Assembly (NCBI GenBank): GCA_913058575.1
Contig: CAJXRF010000006.1
Location: 41,201 to 105,200 of the forward strand
Direction of reading: 5' to 3'
DNA: 64,000 bases
Source: an uncultured Bermanella sp.
Lineage (GTDB): Bacteria; Pseudomonadota; Gammaproteobacteria; Pseudomonadales; Oceanobacteraceae
Part shown: piece by piece, positions 44,249 through 53,834 of the stretch
Layout of the letters: every line of letters starts with the position of its first letter
Numbering within the stretch: position 1 is the stretch's first letter
Program-made: the position numbers and the translations under genes
Notes under the pieces: generated by a model
Told to the model about the DNA's origin: nothing
Seen by the model: only the letters and a program-made list of their open reading frames with translations
Database searches by the model: none

Positions 44249-45477
44249 TAAGCAAACCTTAATGCATTGACCACTGACAAGCGTGAAGCCTTAACCGCAG
44301 GATAAATACTCGAGACCACAGCAATGCAAACACCTAATAAAAAGGTTTGTATAAGAATATCCGTCATGACAAATATTCGAATGGGATAATCTTGGGTGCT
44401 ACCAGGAGGTCTTGGCATCATCCACTCGGCAAACGTAATGCCCTTTGCAGCCAACATACCCAATGCTAACCCCAAGGCACTGCCAATGATGCCTAGAAAA
44501 AGTGACTCTAATAAAATGAGTCCAATCACCTGCATTGGGGTGCCCCCCATCGCACGTATGGTGCCAATTTCCCGGGTACGCTCCATCACTGCCATTAACA
44601 TGGTATTGCTGATGCTCAAAGAAACTATGACGAGTACTATGATTGAGATAAAACCAAAAACCCCATCAAACAAACTGACCACTTGATGGTAATAAGCTGA
44701 CAGTTCATCCCAGCGTTTTAATTCAAGCTTTAAACCTTGCTGTGAAAATTGCTGATTAAGCCGTTCACTTATGGCTAATGTGTCATCGGTGTTTTCTAGC
44801 AAAACAATCAGACGACTCACATCTTGTGTGTACATTAATTCTTGGGCAAGAGGTAAGTTCATACGTATTAAACGATCATCCAGATCTTTAACCCCAGTAT
44901 TGATCACGCCTGCCACTTGAATATCCACCGCATTAATCGCGCCGTCTTGTGTGCTGGCTAACAAGGTCACATAGTCACCCACGTTAATATCCAGTGAGTT
45001 AAACAAGCCTTCCCCTATATGAGCCGCCGATACGTCCTCTGGAAATAAATCTTCACCTTGGGTAATGGTAATAGCAGAAGACAGTAGCACCTCTTTATCC
45101 GCGTCTATGCCCACGCCCACAATGGCAATGGATTGCTTTCCGTCACTGATCAGTCCACTGAAGTTCAGTCGGGGTGCCACCACAAGCGGAGATGCCACTT
45201 GCTTAATTTGAGATTCAATATTTCCTAGCTGATCGGATGAAATAAAATACTCGCTAGGGGAGACTTTTCCATACTGGTTATAACCCTCAGCATAGATTTG
45301 AATATGTCCTAACTGAGAGCGAATCATGCTTTCGCGCATGCCCTCATACATGGACTGCACAAATCCACCAAATACAATAAGACTTACGCAGCCAAATATA
45401 ATGGCAGCCAACGTAATCAGGCTGCGCCGACCATTACGTAATATGTTCAATAAAGCTATCTTCCAACCTAAGCTCAT
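44248..45477 (-). CDS. ABC transporter permease (LolC/E / MacB-FtsX type)
   Basis: 409 residues. Helix 1 lies at about 11-40 (NGRRSLITLAAIIFGCVSLIVFGG), then a large periplasmic region (about 40-260), then three C-terminal helices: FISIIVLVIVSLSISNTMLMAVMERTREIGTIRAMG, SLFLGIIGSALGLALGML and FLLGVCIAVVSSIYPAVKASRLSVV. This is the four-helix FtsX architecture of LolC/E and MacB. There is no ATPase domain, consistent with a separate ATPase gene two genes upstream. The stop overlaps the LolA-like start. LolC/E-type permeases extract lipidated molecules from the inner membrane. Confidence 0.9.
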   Translation of the reverse strand: MSLGWKIALLNILRNGRRSLITLAAIIFGCVSLIVFGGFVQSMYEGMRESMIRSQLGHIQIYAEGYNQYGKVSPSEYFISSDQLGNIESQIKQVASPLVVAPRLNFSGLISDGKQSIAIVGVGIDADKEVLLSSAITITQGEDLFPEDVSAAHIGEGLFNSLDINVGDYVTLLASTQDGAINAVDIQVAGVINTGVKDLDDRLIRMNLPLAQELMYTQDVSRLIVLLENTDDTLAISERLNQQFSQQGLKLELKRWDELSAYYHQVVSLFDGVFGFISIIVLVIVSLSISNTMLMAVMERTREIGTIRAMGGTPMQVIGLILLESLFLGIIGSALGLALGMLAAKGITFAEWMMPRPPGSTQDYPIRIFVMTDILIQTFLLGVCIAVVSSIYPAVKASRLSVVNALRFA

Positions 45478-45478
45478 A

Positions 45479-46228
45479 TTACAAATCCTTTAACGCCAGT
45501 TTCGACTTTTCAGACCAAGTATTTTTTCCCATGGCTAATTTTTTCCATAACTCTTTGGCATCTGAAAGTTGTCGATTACGGCTATAGGCAAGCGCAAGAT
45601 TAAATTCAATAAATTGTTTGAATTCCTCACCATACTGATCCGCTATTTCACTCTTCAGTAATTCAAGATCTGTGACCGCATAACGAGCACGGCGTACAAA
45701 AGATGGCATATGCGCACAAGCAATGCCTCGCTGAAGTCGGGCACCCAAATGATTAGGATTAAGTTTAATCGCTCTGTCCATCAAACGATTTCCTTGACGG
45801 GATAATACCGACAACTTTGATAAGTCATTAAGAAAAAAGGTCGTTTTAAAAGCAATAAGAGAACCGTGGGCGGCCATTAATTCTGGATCCTTGATTAATA
45901 CTTCCCTTAAAGCACTCATATCTTCTTGCAGTCGTTCAATATCCGATAGTGGAGCATCGGTCTTATTGGTCACTAAAGCCAGTCGAGTAAGGTAGGCTAG
46001 CTTTCTCTGCTGAGGGTCCTTTATATTTTCCAAACGGGAAATAAGTTTTTCACGTTCAGGCTGTGTAGCAGGTATAGCCATTGGAAAAATGTATTGCTGT
46101 TGTGATTCTGCAAGTGTGTTTGTTTGAGTTTCAAGCGCTACGCTTGCATCCGTGTTGATAGTATTTCCTATACTCACAGCAGGCAATATTAACAATAAAA
46201 TAACACTATAATTTAAAAGATATTTCAT
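45479..46228 (-). CDS. exported TPR-like hypothetical protein
   Basis: 249 residues with a signal peptide (VILLLILPAVSIGN). The mature part contains helical repeats of TPR-like type (REKLISRLENIKDPQQRKLAYLTRLALVT, KLNPNHLGARLQRGIACAH, QFIEFNLALAYSRNRQLSDAKELWKKLA). TPR proteins mostly act as scaffolds. The gene overlaps the ABC ATPase stop by 4 bp and is 1 bp from the permease gene, so it is an integral part of the export set. Together with the other TPR-like gene it could assemble the exporter across the periplasm (inference). Confidence 0.7.
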   Translation of the reverse strand: MKYLLNYSVILLLILPAVSIGNTINTDASVALETQTNTLAESQQQYIFPMAIPATQPEREKLISRLENIKDPQQRKLAYLTRLALVTNKTDAPLSDIERLQEDMSALREVLIKDPELMAAHGSLIAFKTTFFLNDLSKLSVLSRQGNRLMDRAIKLNPNHLGARLQRGIACAHMPSFVRRARYAVTDLELLKSEIADQYGEEFKQFIEFNLALAYSRNRQLSDAKELWKKLAMGKNTWSEKSKLALKDL

Positions 46229-46941
46229 AACGGGGCCTGCTGATAATTTGATGATATGGATTTAGTACGAGTATCCTGTTGAATCTTCCCATCTTCTAGG
46301 GTGATCAATCTCGAAGCTTGCTCCATAACGTAATCATGGTGCGTAGCAATAATAAACGTCACACCATGATCTTGATTAAGCCGGTGCATCAGTTCAATAA
46401 CCGTACTGCTGGTTTTCGAATCTAAGTTTGCAGTAGGTTCATCGGCCAAAACTAAATCAGGCTTGGATACAATGGCTCGCGCAATGGCCACCCGCTGCAT
46501 TTGTCCACCTGATAACTGGTTAGGCCTTTGCCCTGAAAATTCATCAAGGCCTACATCATTAAGGGCACTTAATGAAAGACTTTGGGCTTGTGGTTTACTC
46601 ATGCCCCGTAACGTTAACGGGTACATAACGTTTTCCAATACCGTTAAAACCGGAATTAAATTAAAAGACTGAAATACAATGCCAATGTGCTCGCCGCGAA
46701 AGCGCGCTCTTTGACTCTCACTCAACTCGGCAATATTCATATCCTTTATTTTTACTTGCCCATTGTCACTGTGATCCAGTGCGCTTAGTAAATTCAGTAA
46801 GGTACTTTTACCACTGCCACTTTGCCCTCTTATTACCACAAATTCGCCGGCATCAATATCCAGATTAACACCGCTTAACGCGGCTACCTTGCGCTTTCCC
46901 AAAGGGTAAAGTTTACTCACATCCTTCATACTGACTAACAT
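46225..46941 (-). CDS. ABC transporter ATP-binding protein (LolD-like)
   Basis: 238 residues from the ATG at 46941, which overlaps the previous gene's stop (TAATG); a longer frame to 46986 lies inside that gene. Motifs: Walker [10 protein letters not shown], the Q-loop region [20 protein letters not shown] signature [14 protein letters not shown] and Walker [13 protein letters not shown] with His in FIIATHHD. It is most like LolD/MacB-type ATPases that drive FtsX-type permeases in lipoprotein or small-molecule export. It pairs with the permease at 44248-45477. Confidence 0.92.
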   Translation of the reverse strand: MLVSMKDVSKLYPLGKRKVAALSGVNLDIDAGEFVVIRGQSGSGKSTLLNLLSALDHSDNGQVKIKDMNIAELSESQRARFRGEHIGIVFQSFNLIPVLTVLENVMYPLTLRGMSKPQAQSLSLSALNDVGLDEFSGQRPNQLSGGQMQRVAIARAIVSKPDLVLADEPTANLDSKTSSTVIELMHRLNQDHGVTFIIATHHDYVMEQASRLITLEDGKIQQDTRTKSISSNYQQAPL

Positions 46942-47675
46942 TACAACCCACCTGAAACGATGCTCATTGTGCCCAACTGACTGCAAGACGGTTGTAAGGT
47001 AGTAGGGCAGGGTCCCAAAGCCGAGGCCATGGCATAATATTTTTTACCCACTTTCATATTTTCTTCACTGTTGGCTACTTGATTCAAGTAAACATGGGCT
47101 AATGCAATCCAAGCGGTTTGTTTAATGGCCGCTGGCATGTCATTGCCTGCCTGTTCAAAAAGTTGATTAAACCAAGTTTCATCTTTAAAAACCTCTTCAA
47201 ACAACCCGCCGTATTCCCCTACATAAGAAAATGTCACAAGCCGAACTAAGCGCACACTGAAGTCTTGCTCAGCTGCTTGCGCCGCCTCATTTATCTTTTC
47301 CATGGCCGTTCTTAAACGTATGGTCTTGTAGATCCCCATGGTAAAATCAACACTGGCCCCGGCTAACATACCATCATTGGCATAATAAGCCGCTTGAGCC
47401 AAGGGCGAGTCTGGTAACGTTTGCAATGCTTTTAAGAGAGGCGGTTTCGCCAGATCTATGTCATTGTGATAACTGTACAACTGCCCTAAAGCCAGCTGTG
47501 CATCGGCATCACTTTCATCACGCTTTATGGCAGCCTTTAAAGAACTCATCTGCTGCTGCTCTGTCTCACTGTAGGCTATGGGGGCAAAATTAATGGGAGC
47601 AGCACCTGAAAACCAAGCAACCGTATTGCCGATAACAAAACTGCTTAAGACGAATATCAGTATATTTTTAATCAT
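46941..47675 (-). CDS. anchored TPR-like hypothetical protein
   Basis: 244 residues with an N-terminal hydrophobic segment (ILIFVLSSFVIGNTVAWF, about 4-21) that may serve as an anchor. Then TPR-like helices (LKAAIKRDESDADAQLALGQLYSYHNDIDLA, PPLLKALQTLPDSPLAQAAYYANDG). Two Cys near the C-terminus (GPCPTTLQPSCS). It lies 23 bp after the ACP gene and overlaps the ABC ATPase start by 1 bp. It probably serves the exporter or assembles it with the other TPR-like protein. Family not recognised. Confidence 0.65.
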   Translation of the reverse strand: MIKNILIFVLSSFVIGNTVAWFSGAAPINFAPIAYSETEQQQMSSLKAAIKRDESDADAQLALGQLYSYHNDIDLAKPPLLKALQTLPDSPLAQAAYYANDGMLAGASVDFTMGIYKTIRLRTAMEKINEAAQAAEQDFSVRLVRLVTFSYVGEYGGLFEEVFKDETWFNQLFEQAGNDMPAAIKQTAWIALAHVYLNQVANSEENMKVGKKYYAMASALGPCPTTLQPSCSQLGTMSIVSGGL

Positions 47676-47698
47676 GTCCTACTCCTTATAATCTGCGC

Positions 47699-47953
47699 TT
47701 AGGCTTCTACAGAATTTTCTAGTAACTGCCCGTCCATTTCTCGCAGGGTAGTGTGTTCATCAAATACTAAGTTTTCTGGGTTCATGACACCTGGGTACAA
47801 TTGCTCGCATATTAATATCACTTCAACGATATTCAGTGAGTCTACCCCCAGCTCAGCAATGGGTGTATCGGCATCCACCATATCCTTATTAAGCATCATG
47901 GCCGTTTGCTCGCACAGTTCTTGTACTTTGCTTTCTTCAATTTCGGTTGTCAT
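47699..47953 (-). CDS. acyl carrier protein
   Basis: 84 residues from the ATG at 47953, chosen because GGAG lies 8 bases upstream (an ATG two codons earlier is closer to that site). Phosphopantetheine attachment motif LGVDSLNIVEV has Ser39. The four-helix ACP size and acidity are right. A phosphopantetheinyl transferase is not in the window. It is the obvious carrier for the acids activated by the AMP-ligase at the operon's start and for thiolase-fold and dehydrogenase-like proteins between. It sits after the 376-aa unknown gene and before the exporter genes. Confidence 0.93.
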   Translation of the reverse strand: MTTEIEESKVQELCEQTAMMLNKDMVDADTPIAELGVDSLNIVEVILICEQLYPGVMNPENLVFDEHTTLREMDGQLLENSVEA

Positions 47954-47958
47954 TATCA

Positions 47959-49089
47959 TTACTCCGTTGGGGTATTATGTTTCATAGGGTGAAAACGTAT
48001 CAAATAATCTAAACTGGTTGCATAAAGAAATAGCCGATGAGCATCACCACTACGCTTACGCACAAGTTTAGAACTGATTAGGGGGGGAATAAAAAGCCAT
48101 TTATTTACCAGCCATTTATTACCGTAGAAAAATAGGCGCTGAAAGGCCTCAAAAAGATTATGTATGGGTTTATCACTTTCTTGAAAAACCACTTTGTCTT
48201 TCCAAGGTAAAGTTTCCTGTGAGTCATGACAGAAAACCAAGGTTTTACTGTGACGATACGCCAGAGTCGTTAGCAGTGATTTAACAAACGGTAAACGATG
48301 CTCTTGCCAAATGTAGTCTTGCAAAGTCAATTCAGATTGACTGATTTGCCATTGCTGTTTTAATTCTTCATCTTGTTTACTTCTATCTTTATAAACTTTT
48401 TTTAATAAGGGGCCATTTGCTAAGATAAAATCTTGCTCACTTATTTGTAAGTTCGCTCTTAACGCTATCTCGTTTATGTTAATACTTAAATCATGGGTCG
48501 TTTGAAAATAGCACCACGCGTCTAGATATAAACGATGATCCAAGGGTGAAAACAAACTAAGACTTAAATCGGGTATCTTATCGAAAGGAACAATCTCCAT
48601 TTCTTGCTTTTTACTTAGCGTATTCCCAGCTAAAATCCCTTGTGCCGGTTGGCTAAGCCACACTAAGTGCTCACTCTTGCAAGCATACTGCTCATTGGAA
48701 TATAAACTGCGTACATTTCTCAACAAAGTCTTATGCTGTGACGCAAAACCTTGATGGGCAACACCACTTAGGTAATTTTCATCAATGTCAGTCATTCCTA
48801 AATGATAGAAATTTCCAACATAATCAGACAGAAAGGTTTTGTCTTCATACTCGCAAATATACAGAGGGTGAGCACTGTGATTTGGCATGCGAATATGAAT
48901 CACGTTATGACGATCACGACGCGCACTGGCCGTTAAATCTACACTAGGGGTTTGATCACTATTCGCCTTTTTATCAAATGCATCAAGATCACTCTCTTGA
49001 TTAGCAAAGTCATAAGAAAGATGATTTAAGAACGTCGCCCAATCTGGCGAAATAACATTAATCGCATCTTGTTGTATTTCCTCAATCAT
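47959..49089 (-). CDS. hypothetical protein of the halogenase operon
   Basis: 376 residues from the ATG at 49089, which overlaps the hydrolase stop (ATGA); a longer frame to 49131 lies within the hydrolase gene. No signal peptide or membrane helix is clear, and charged and aromatic residues are frequent. Two regions are notable, HNVIHIRMPNHSAHPLYICEYEDK and GNKWLVNKWLFIPPLISSKLV, but I recognise no family. It lies between the alpha/beta hydrolase and the ACP gene. Coupling suggests it works in the same pathway, for example on ACP-bound intermediates (inference). Confidence 0.7.
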   Translation of the reverse strand: MIEEIQQDAINVISPDWATFLNHLSYDFANQESDLDAFDKKANSDQTPSVDLTASARRDRHNVIHIRMPNHSAHPLYICEYEDKTFLSDYVGNFYHLGMTDIDENYLSGVAHQGFASQHKTLLRNVRSLYSNEQYACKSEHLVWLSQPAQGILAGNTLSKKQEMEIVPFDKIPDLSLSLFSPLDHRLYLDAWCYFQTTHDLSININEIALRANLQISEQDFILANGPLLKKVYKDRSKQDEELKQQWQISQSELTLQDYIWQEHRLPFVKSLLTTLAYRHSKTLVFCHDSQETLPWKDKVVFQESDKPIHNLFEAFQRLFFYGNKWLVNKWLFIPPLISSKLVRKRSGDAHRLFLYATSLDYLIRFHPMKHNTPTE

Positions 49090-49991
49090 GCTGCCACTCC
49101 AACTTGGTGATTCTGCAATGACTTCAACCACTTGCCTATAGATGCTGAGGCAGGGGTCAATATCGTCATATGATTCGCTTTAGGAACAAGTGAAAATGAC
49201 GATTTAATATAAGGTGACACATACCAAGAAACAATGGAACTCAATGTATCGCCATCAATGACTTCATCGTTTTCACCAACGATAAAATGACAAGGTACTT
49301 TTATTGAAGAAAATAATTCAGGATAGTTTCTAACACTATAAGCATTAAGCAATTGGTAGCTATAAGATAATACTCGGCCCCCTGCTCCTCCTGTTTCAGG
49401 GAAATTCATCACTTTCAAAGACCGACACCAGGGTATAAAATGCGCCAAGGCGTATTTGCCTATATTAAGCGTGGGAGCATGCTGTAAGGCTTTTTTATCC
49501 GCTTGTCGATATTGTTGCTTTTTACGACAGTACCGAAAACGATATTCCAAATTACCTTTATTAAAATCATATTTTCGGGTTTCATCTGTGCTGGTCAGTG
49601 GCGGTGCAATGGCAAAGTAACCGGTTACTTGAGGGTGATCCGTTGCAGCAATAAACCGCAAGGCAATCAGCGCCCCTGCACTATGTCCGCCCAATACAAC
49701 ACTTGAAAAGCCTTGGCTAACTAAATGCTGGATAAGATCAAACAAATCATCTTGTAATTGCGTTTCATAATCCAAGTCTCCGGGTGCGCCTTCACTGTCC
49801 CCATGCCCACGCCAATCAGGTAGGCAAACATGGGGACCGCCCATGGCAATCACACGAGCAAAGTTCCCATAGCGCAAGCCATTGAATGTGCTACCATGCA
49901 GGCAAATGACTACCTTTTTGGCATCACTTGCTGCAAACCAACGATACGCTAACTGTTTACCGTCGCGGGCATTAAAAAATTTCTGTATCAC
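49086..49991 (-). CDS. alpha/beta hydrolase
   Basis: 301 residues, no signal peptide. Oxyanion and nucleophile features: VVICLHGSTFNGLRYG, LPDWRGHGDSEG, and the nucleophile elbow VVLGGHSAGAL (G-x-S-x-G). Asp in FIVGENDEVIDG and His in PKANHMTIL complete the triad. It resembles lysophospholipase/thioesterase-like enzymes. It overlaps the halogenase-like gene by 4 bp and the unknown downstream gene by 4 bp. A role as product-releasing thioesterase or in ester or lactone chemistry is likely (inference). Confidence 0.88.
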   Translation of the reverse strand: MIQKFFNARDGKQLAYRWFAASDAKKVVICLHGSTFNGLRYGNFARVIAMGGPHVCLPDWRGHGDSEGAPGDLDYETQLQDDLFDLIQHLVSQGFSSVVLGGHSAGALIALRFIAATDHPQVTGYFAIAPPLTSTDETRKYDFNKGNLEYRFRYCRKKQQYRQADKKALQHAPTLNIGKYALAHFIPWCRSLKVMNFPETGGAGGRVLSYSYQLLNAYSVRNYPELFSSIKVPCHFIVGENDEVIDGDTLSSIVSWYVSPYIKSSFSLVPKANHMTILTPASASIGKWLKSLQNHQVGVAA

Positions 49992-51970
49992 AATGCCTCC
50001 GCCAGTTCAGATTCGGTTTCCACCTGTTTGCGCCTTTGGTCAACTATGGTAGTCATAATGCTATCAGGCTGCTGACGGGCAAAACCCAAAAACACCGGAA
50101 CCATGCTCGGCATGGCAATGTATTCTTGGCTTTGCGCCCACAACATATTGGCTTTCTTACTGATGGCTGTTAGCTCATCATCACTCAATTTTTGTTGTGG
50201 ATCACACACCTGTACTTTACCTGTCGTGAAAGCACTACGATTAACTTGAAATGAAATATCTTTGGCAATAGCCATGTCACTTTCAGCGATCACCTGCAAG
50301 GTCATTTCTGTGAGCTTTTCACTCACCTTAGTGAAAAGCCATTCCTCGTCCGGCTCTCCCATTAGTGGTTTTTCTAATATGTCTATTAGGGTAATGCTAT
50401 TTTGCACAATCATTCGAGAAGCGAGCATGGGCAGATCTAACTTGGCTTGGGTAATACGCAAGAATATATCGGTCCATAGTTTTATCCGTAAATCAATTCT
50501 CCAGCCATCTTTGCCGGTTTGCCCCATTTGATAAACAAAATACTTATAAAGATCTGCCCCGGATTCAAAAAAGTTTTCACTATTGCGACGATAATAGCGA
50601 TCCTGTTGTTTAAGTATTTTTTCGGCATCCAATATTTGGCGCTGAAGAATCAATTCCAAAGCCATATAGCCGCGACGCAAATAAGATTTACGCAACCAAT
50701 ATTCTTGGTTGGCATAATGACCGGCCATGTAATCCCATGCGATTTCTAAAAAATAGGCCGCTGTATTGTAGGCCAGTAAAGGAGAACACAATTCCCCACA
50801 ATCAATCACCGGATATACATTGGCAACATGGGCATATAAACCTTGAAAAAATTCTCGTACCGTTTGATTGGCAACAGGGACATAATTGTCTAAATCTGTT
50901 TGTGCTTGAGCACGGTCTCCAGTAGCGATATCCGTTAAAATCGCCTGACTAATTTGATCGTTAAACAGGGCAATCATATCGCCACCACCACTAAACAGTG
51001 GGTCTAAAAACATGCTGGCAAAACCTGATGTTGCCCAACGATCACTGAATATAAATTCGTCTGCGCGATAAGCCAATTGCCCCCACGCTTCAAAATCAAC
51101 TATTTCGGCGCCATCCAATAGTTGATGAATGGCTTTGTAGTCATGCAGAAAGGCTAAAAAGTCTGCTTGCTTAGTGGGAGGATTCGGAAACTTTGATTTC
51201 TCACCCACGACACCCACACTGGTGTATCCGCCACTTAGGGGAATAAACCATACCCAGTATCCATCACCGGTGAAGTGATTGGTGGATAAAAATCGTCCAA
51301 ATGCTTTTTGCTGCCACTGTGATGTTCCTAAACTATCGATATCTTTTACATTCTTAAATCTCGCCCATGCAGAAAAATTCTCTGGCACATTTTTTTGATA
51401 ACTGAGTTTTTTATGTTTACGAGTAATACGATGGCGGCCACTGCAATCCACCACCCACTTGGCACTCAGTTGAAAATTGCCCAATTCATTTTCAAGCTGA
51501 ACGGTATGTCGCTCATTGTCCTCGGTAAGAGAAAAATCGCTGGCTTTAGTGCCCATTAGCACTTCAATGCCTTGCTCTTGGTTCATATTAACTAAATCAG
51601 ATTCCAATATGGCGCGATCTAATTGAAATGCTGGGTGTGGAGGAATGCTCGTAGTGCCATGTTCACTTAATTCGTGCAACGCTAAGTCGTGATTCGGGGA
51701 ATCATAAAAAAGGCGCAACCCATTTTTGGGTAAATGGTTGCGGTATAAATAGTTTACTAACCCCAGTTGTTTCATAAAGTAGTGGCCCGTCATTTCAACG
51801 GTGGCTTCACCTACCTTACTTCGAAAAGTTGACTGAGCCTCACTCACCAATATGGAGAGGTTTTCGTTGCCAAGTTTTAACTGACGCGCCAATGTTAACC
51901 CGGCCCAACCTCCCCCTAATATAACCACATCATAGTCTGACTTTTTCGGCGCGCTTAAAGATAAATTCAT
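49988..51970 (-). CDS. flavin-dependent halogenase-like oxidoreductase
   Basis: 660 residues. The N-terminal FAD motif is VVILGGGWAGLTLA (G-x-G-x-x-G), followed by KVGEATVEM (residues 52-60), a sequence typical of tryptophan-halogenase-type enzymes, and Lys82 in HLPKNGLRLF, in the place of the catalytic Lys of PrnA (Lys79). The signature W-x-W-x-I-P is present (WVWFIP, 239-244), then SVGVVGEKS and the FAD-binding FLDPLFSGGG. These predict halogenation via enzyme-bound hypohalous acid. The last ~250 residues extend beyond typical single-domain halogenases. It overlaps the hydrolase gene by 4 bp and starts 4 bp after the acyl-CoA dehydrogenase. Substrate unknown; other FAD monooxygenase chemistry is possible. 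Confidence 0.82.
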   Translation of the reverse strand: MNLSLSAPKKSDYDVVILGGGWAGLTLARQLKLGNENLSILVSEAQSTFRSKVGEATVEMTGHYFMKQLGLVNYLYRNHLPKNGLRLFYDSPNHDLALHELSEHGTTSIPPHPAFQLDRAILESDLVNMNQEQGIEVLMGTKASDFSLTEDNERHTVQLENELGNFQLSAKWVVDCSGRHRITRKHKKLSYQKNVPENFSAWARFKNVKDIDSLGTSQWQQKAFGRFLSTNHFTGDGYWVWFIPLSGGYTSVGVVGEKSKFPNPPTKQADFLAFLHDYKAIHQLLDGAEIVDFEAWGQLAYRADEFIFSDRWATSGFASMFLDPLFSGGGDMIALFNDQISQAILTDIATGDRAQAQTDLDNYVPVANQTVREFFQGLYAHVANVYPVIDCGELCSPLLAYNTAAYFLEIAWDYMAGHYANQEYWLRKSYLRRGYMALELILQRQILDAEKILKQQDRYYRRNSENFFESGADLYKYFVYQMGQTGKDGWRIDLRIKLWTDIFLRITQAKLDLPMLASRMIVQNSITLIDILEKPLMGEPDEEWLFTKVSEKLTEMTLQVIAESDMAIAKDISFQVNRSAFTTGKVQVCDPQQKLSDDELTAISKKANMLWAQSQEYIAMPSMVPVFLGFARQQPDSIMTTIVDQRRKQVETESELAEAL

Positions 51971-51974
51971 TATA

Positions 51975-53834
51975 TTAATCCTCCTTCGCCAAAGCTAACC
52001 AATGATCGCTATTCAATTCGGTATAGCTATCGGCATTGAGAATCACATCTAGGGTGAACTGACTTTTGGCCAATTCATTTCGCACAAAGAACTGAGCGCT
52101 GGCAACTTTACCGCTTAGGTAGTCGGCATCCCCTTGATTTTGAGAAAGAGCATTGCTGGCGGTACAAGCGCCTTCTAGCAATAACCAGGCAATGGTCACA
52201 TCCCCCATCATGTGAAGAATACGGGTGGAATAAGCGGGTATCTTGTGCATCTGCTTGCTTTTAACCCAGCGATTCACCTCCGCTAACGCTGTTTGAAAAT
52301 GTTCAAAAGACGCACTAAGTTGAATAAAATCGCTGGAAAATTGTGGGTAATCAGATGCTTTACTCAAAAATGATTGAATTTCCAGCTGATAGATTTTAAA
52401 CAGTTTTCCGTTATTTCCTAAGCCCAGCTTATCTCGAATAAGATCTTGGCTTTGGATATAATTGGTGCCTTCCCATATGGCCAATACTTTTACATCGCGA
52501 GCATACTGCTCTATGCCAAGGGTTTTTAAATAACCTTGCCCACCACAAGTTTGCATGGCTAATTCACAAATACGCCACGCTTGATCACTTACATAAGCTT
52601 TAACCACAGGGGTTAATAGGTTCATTAGCCCTTGGTGGTGAGTAATTTCTTGCGCTTTATTTTCTTGGGTTTGGTAAACCTTAATCAAGCTTTCTGACAG
52701 GGTGAGTTTAGCAATTAAGGCACGACACCCCTCTACTTTAGATTTCATTTCCAACAGCATACGTTGCACATCTGCATGCTCAATAATATTTACCCGTTGC
52801 GCAGTGGTACTAAAGCTTTCATGAAAACGCTTACCTTGTAGGCGCTGCGAAGCATATCGCAGAGCATTATGATAAGCAGACGAAGCCATGCCTAACGCAT
52901 ACACTCCAGTACTAATACGAGCTTGATTCATAAGCGTTAAAAATTGCAGCAAGCCCACGTTTTCACGATTACCCAAAAGGTAAGCCCGACAAGGTCCATT
53001 TTTACCAAAGGTTAAGTGCGCATTAGCACACCCCTGAAAACCCATTTTGTCCGCTAGGCCAATGCATTCCACATTATTCAATTCACCTAAGCTGCCATCC
53101 TCATTCACCCAATATTTAGGAACAATGAAACAGGAAAGACCAAATGTACCTGAGCCGCTCTTTTCACCACGCCCTATCACAAAGTACAGGGTGTTATCGG
53201 TAAGGTCGTGCATTCCGGCACTGATTAAATATTTTTCACCCGTTAACAAGTAAGTATCATCTTGCTGCTTAATGGCTCGAGTGCTCACCAGTGATACATC
53301 ACTGCCTGCTTGGGGTTCGGTAAGACACAAACAAGATGCCCACTGTGATTGAGCGAGTTTTTGTGAGAACAAGGATTTTTGCAGCTCTGTGCCATATTTA
53401 TTAACCAAGGTGGAAGACGGCAGACAAAAACCACCGTAGGTCATGAAGCTAGGATGGGCGCCCATAAACATTTCTAGAATCATTTGCATAACAAACGGAG
53501 GTAATGCTGACTCACTGCCATCTGCATCAATGGAGGCCATATCTCCCCACTCTTCTTTAAACTTCTTCCACATGGGTTTATAGGATTTCGGTAACTGCAC
53601 CTCACCGTTTTCCAAGTGACAACTCTCTCGATCTGCCTGAGCATAAGTAGGGCCCAATACTTCTTGGGCAAATTTTTTGGCGCGCTGTAATATGTCACTG
53701 ACATTTTCTTGGGTAAAAGACGCATAAGCTGAATTTTCGAAGATTTCTTTGGCTTGTGGAAACTGCTGCCAGATCAAAAATTCAAAGTCGCGAAGATCGG
53801 TTTTATATATATTTTTATCTGTACTTTTATCCAT
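51975..53834 (-). CDS. acyl-CoA dehydrogenase family protein
   Basis: 619 residues, the length of the FadE5-like long-form acyl-CoA dehydrogenases. Motifs: WASCLCLTEPQAGSDVSLVSTRA (FAD/substrate), TGEKYLISAG, QTCGGQGYLKTLGIEQYARDVKVLAIWEGTNYIQSQDLI with the catalytic Glu in IWEGTN. Family members desaturate acyl thioesters, at C2-C3 or on aminoacyl-ACPs. It is 4 bp upstream of the halogenase-like gene and overlaps the KS-like gene by 8 bp. Here the substrate is probably ACP-bound rather than CoA-bound (inference from the ACP and ligase in the operon). Confidence 0.9.
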   Translation of the reverse strand: MDKSTDKNIYKTDLRDFEFLIWQQFPQAKEIFENSAYASFTQENVSDILQRAKKFAQEVLGPTYAQADRESCHLENGEVQLPKSYKPMWKKFKEEWGDMASIDADGSESALPPFVMQMILEMFMGAHPSFMTYGGFCLPSSTLVNKYGTELQKSLFSQKLAQSQWASCLCLTEPQAGSDVSLVSTRAIKQQDDTYLLTGEKYLISAGMHDLTDNTLYFVIGRGEKSGSGTFGLSCFIVPKYWVNEDGSLGELNNVECIGLADKMGFQGCANAHLTFGKNGPCRAYLLGNRENVGLLQFLTLMNQARISTGVYALGMASSAYHNALRYASQRLQGKRFHESFSTTAQRVNIIEHADVQRMLLEMKSKVEGCRALIAKLTLSESLIKVYQTQENKAQEITHHQGLMNLLTPVVKAYVSDQAWRICELAMQTCGGQGYLKTLGIEQYARDVKVLAIWEGTNYIQSQDLIRDKLGLGNNGKLFKIYQLEIQSFLSKASDYPQFSSDFIQLSASFEHFQTALAEVNRWVKSKQMHKIPAYSTRILHMMGDVTIAWLLLEGACTASNALSQNQGDADYLSGKVASAQFFVRNELAKSQFTLDVILNADSYTELNSDHWLALAKED

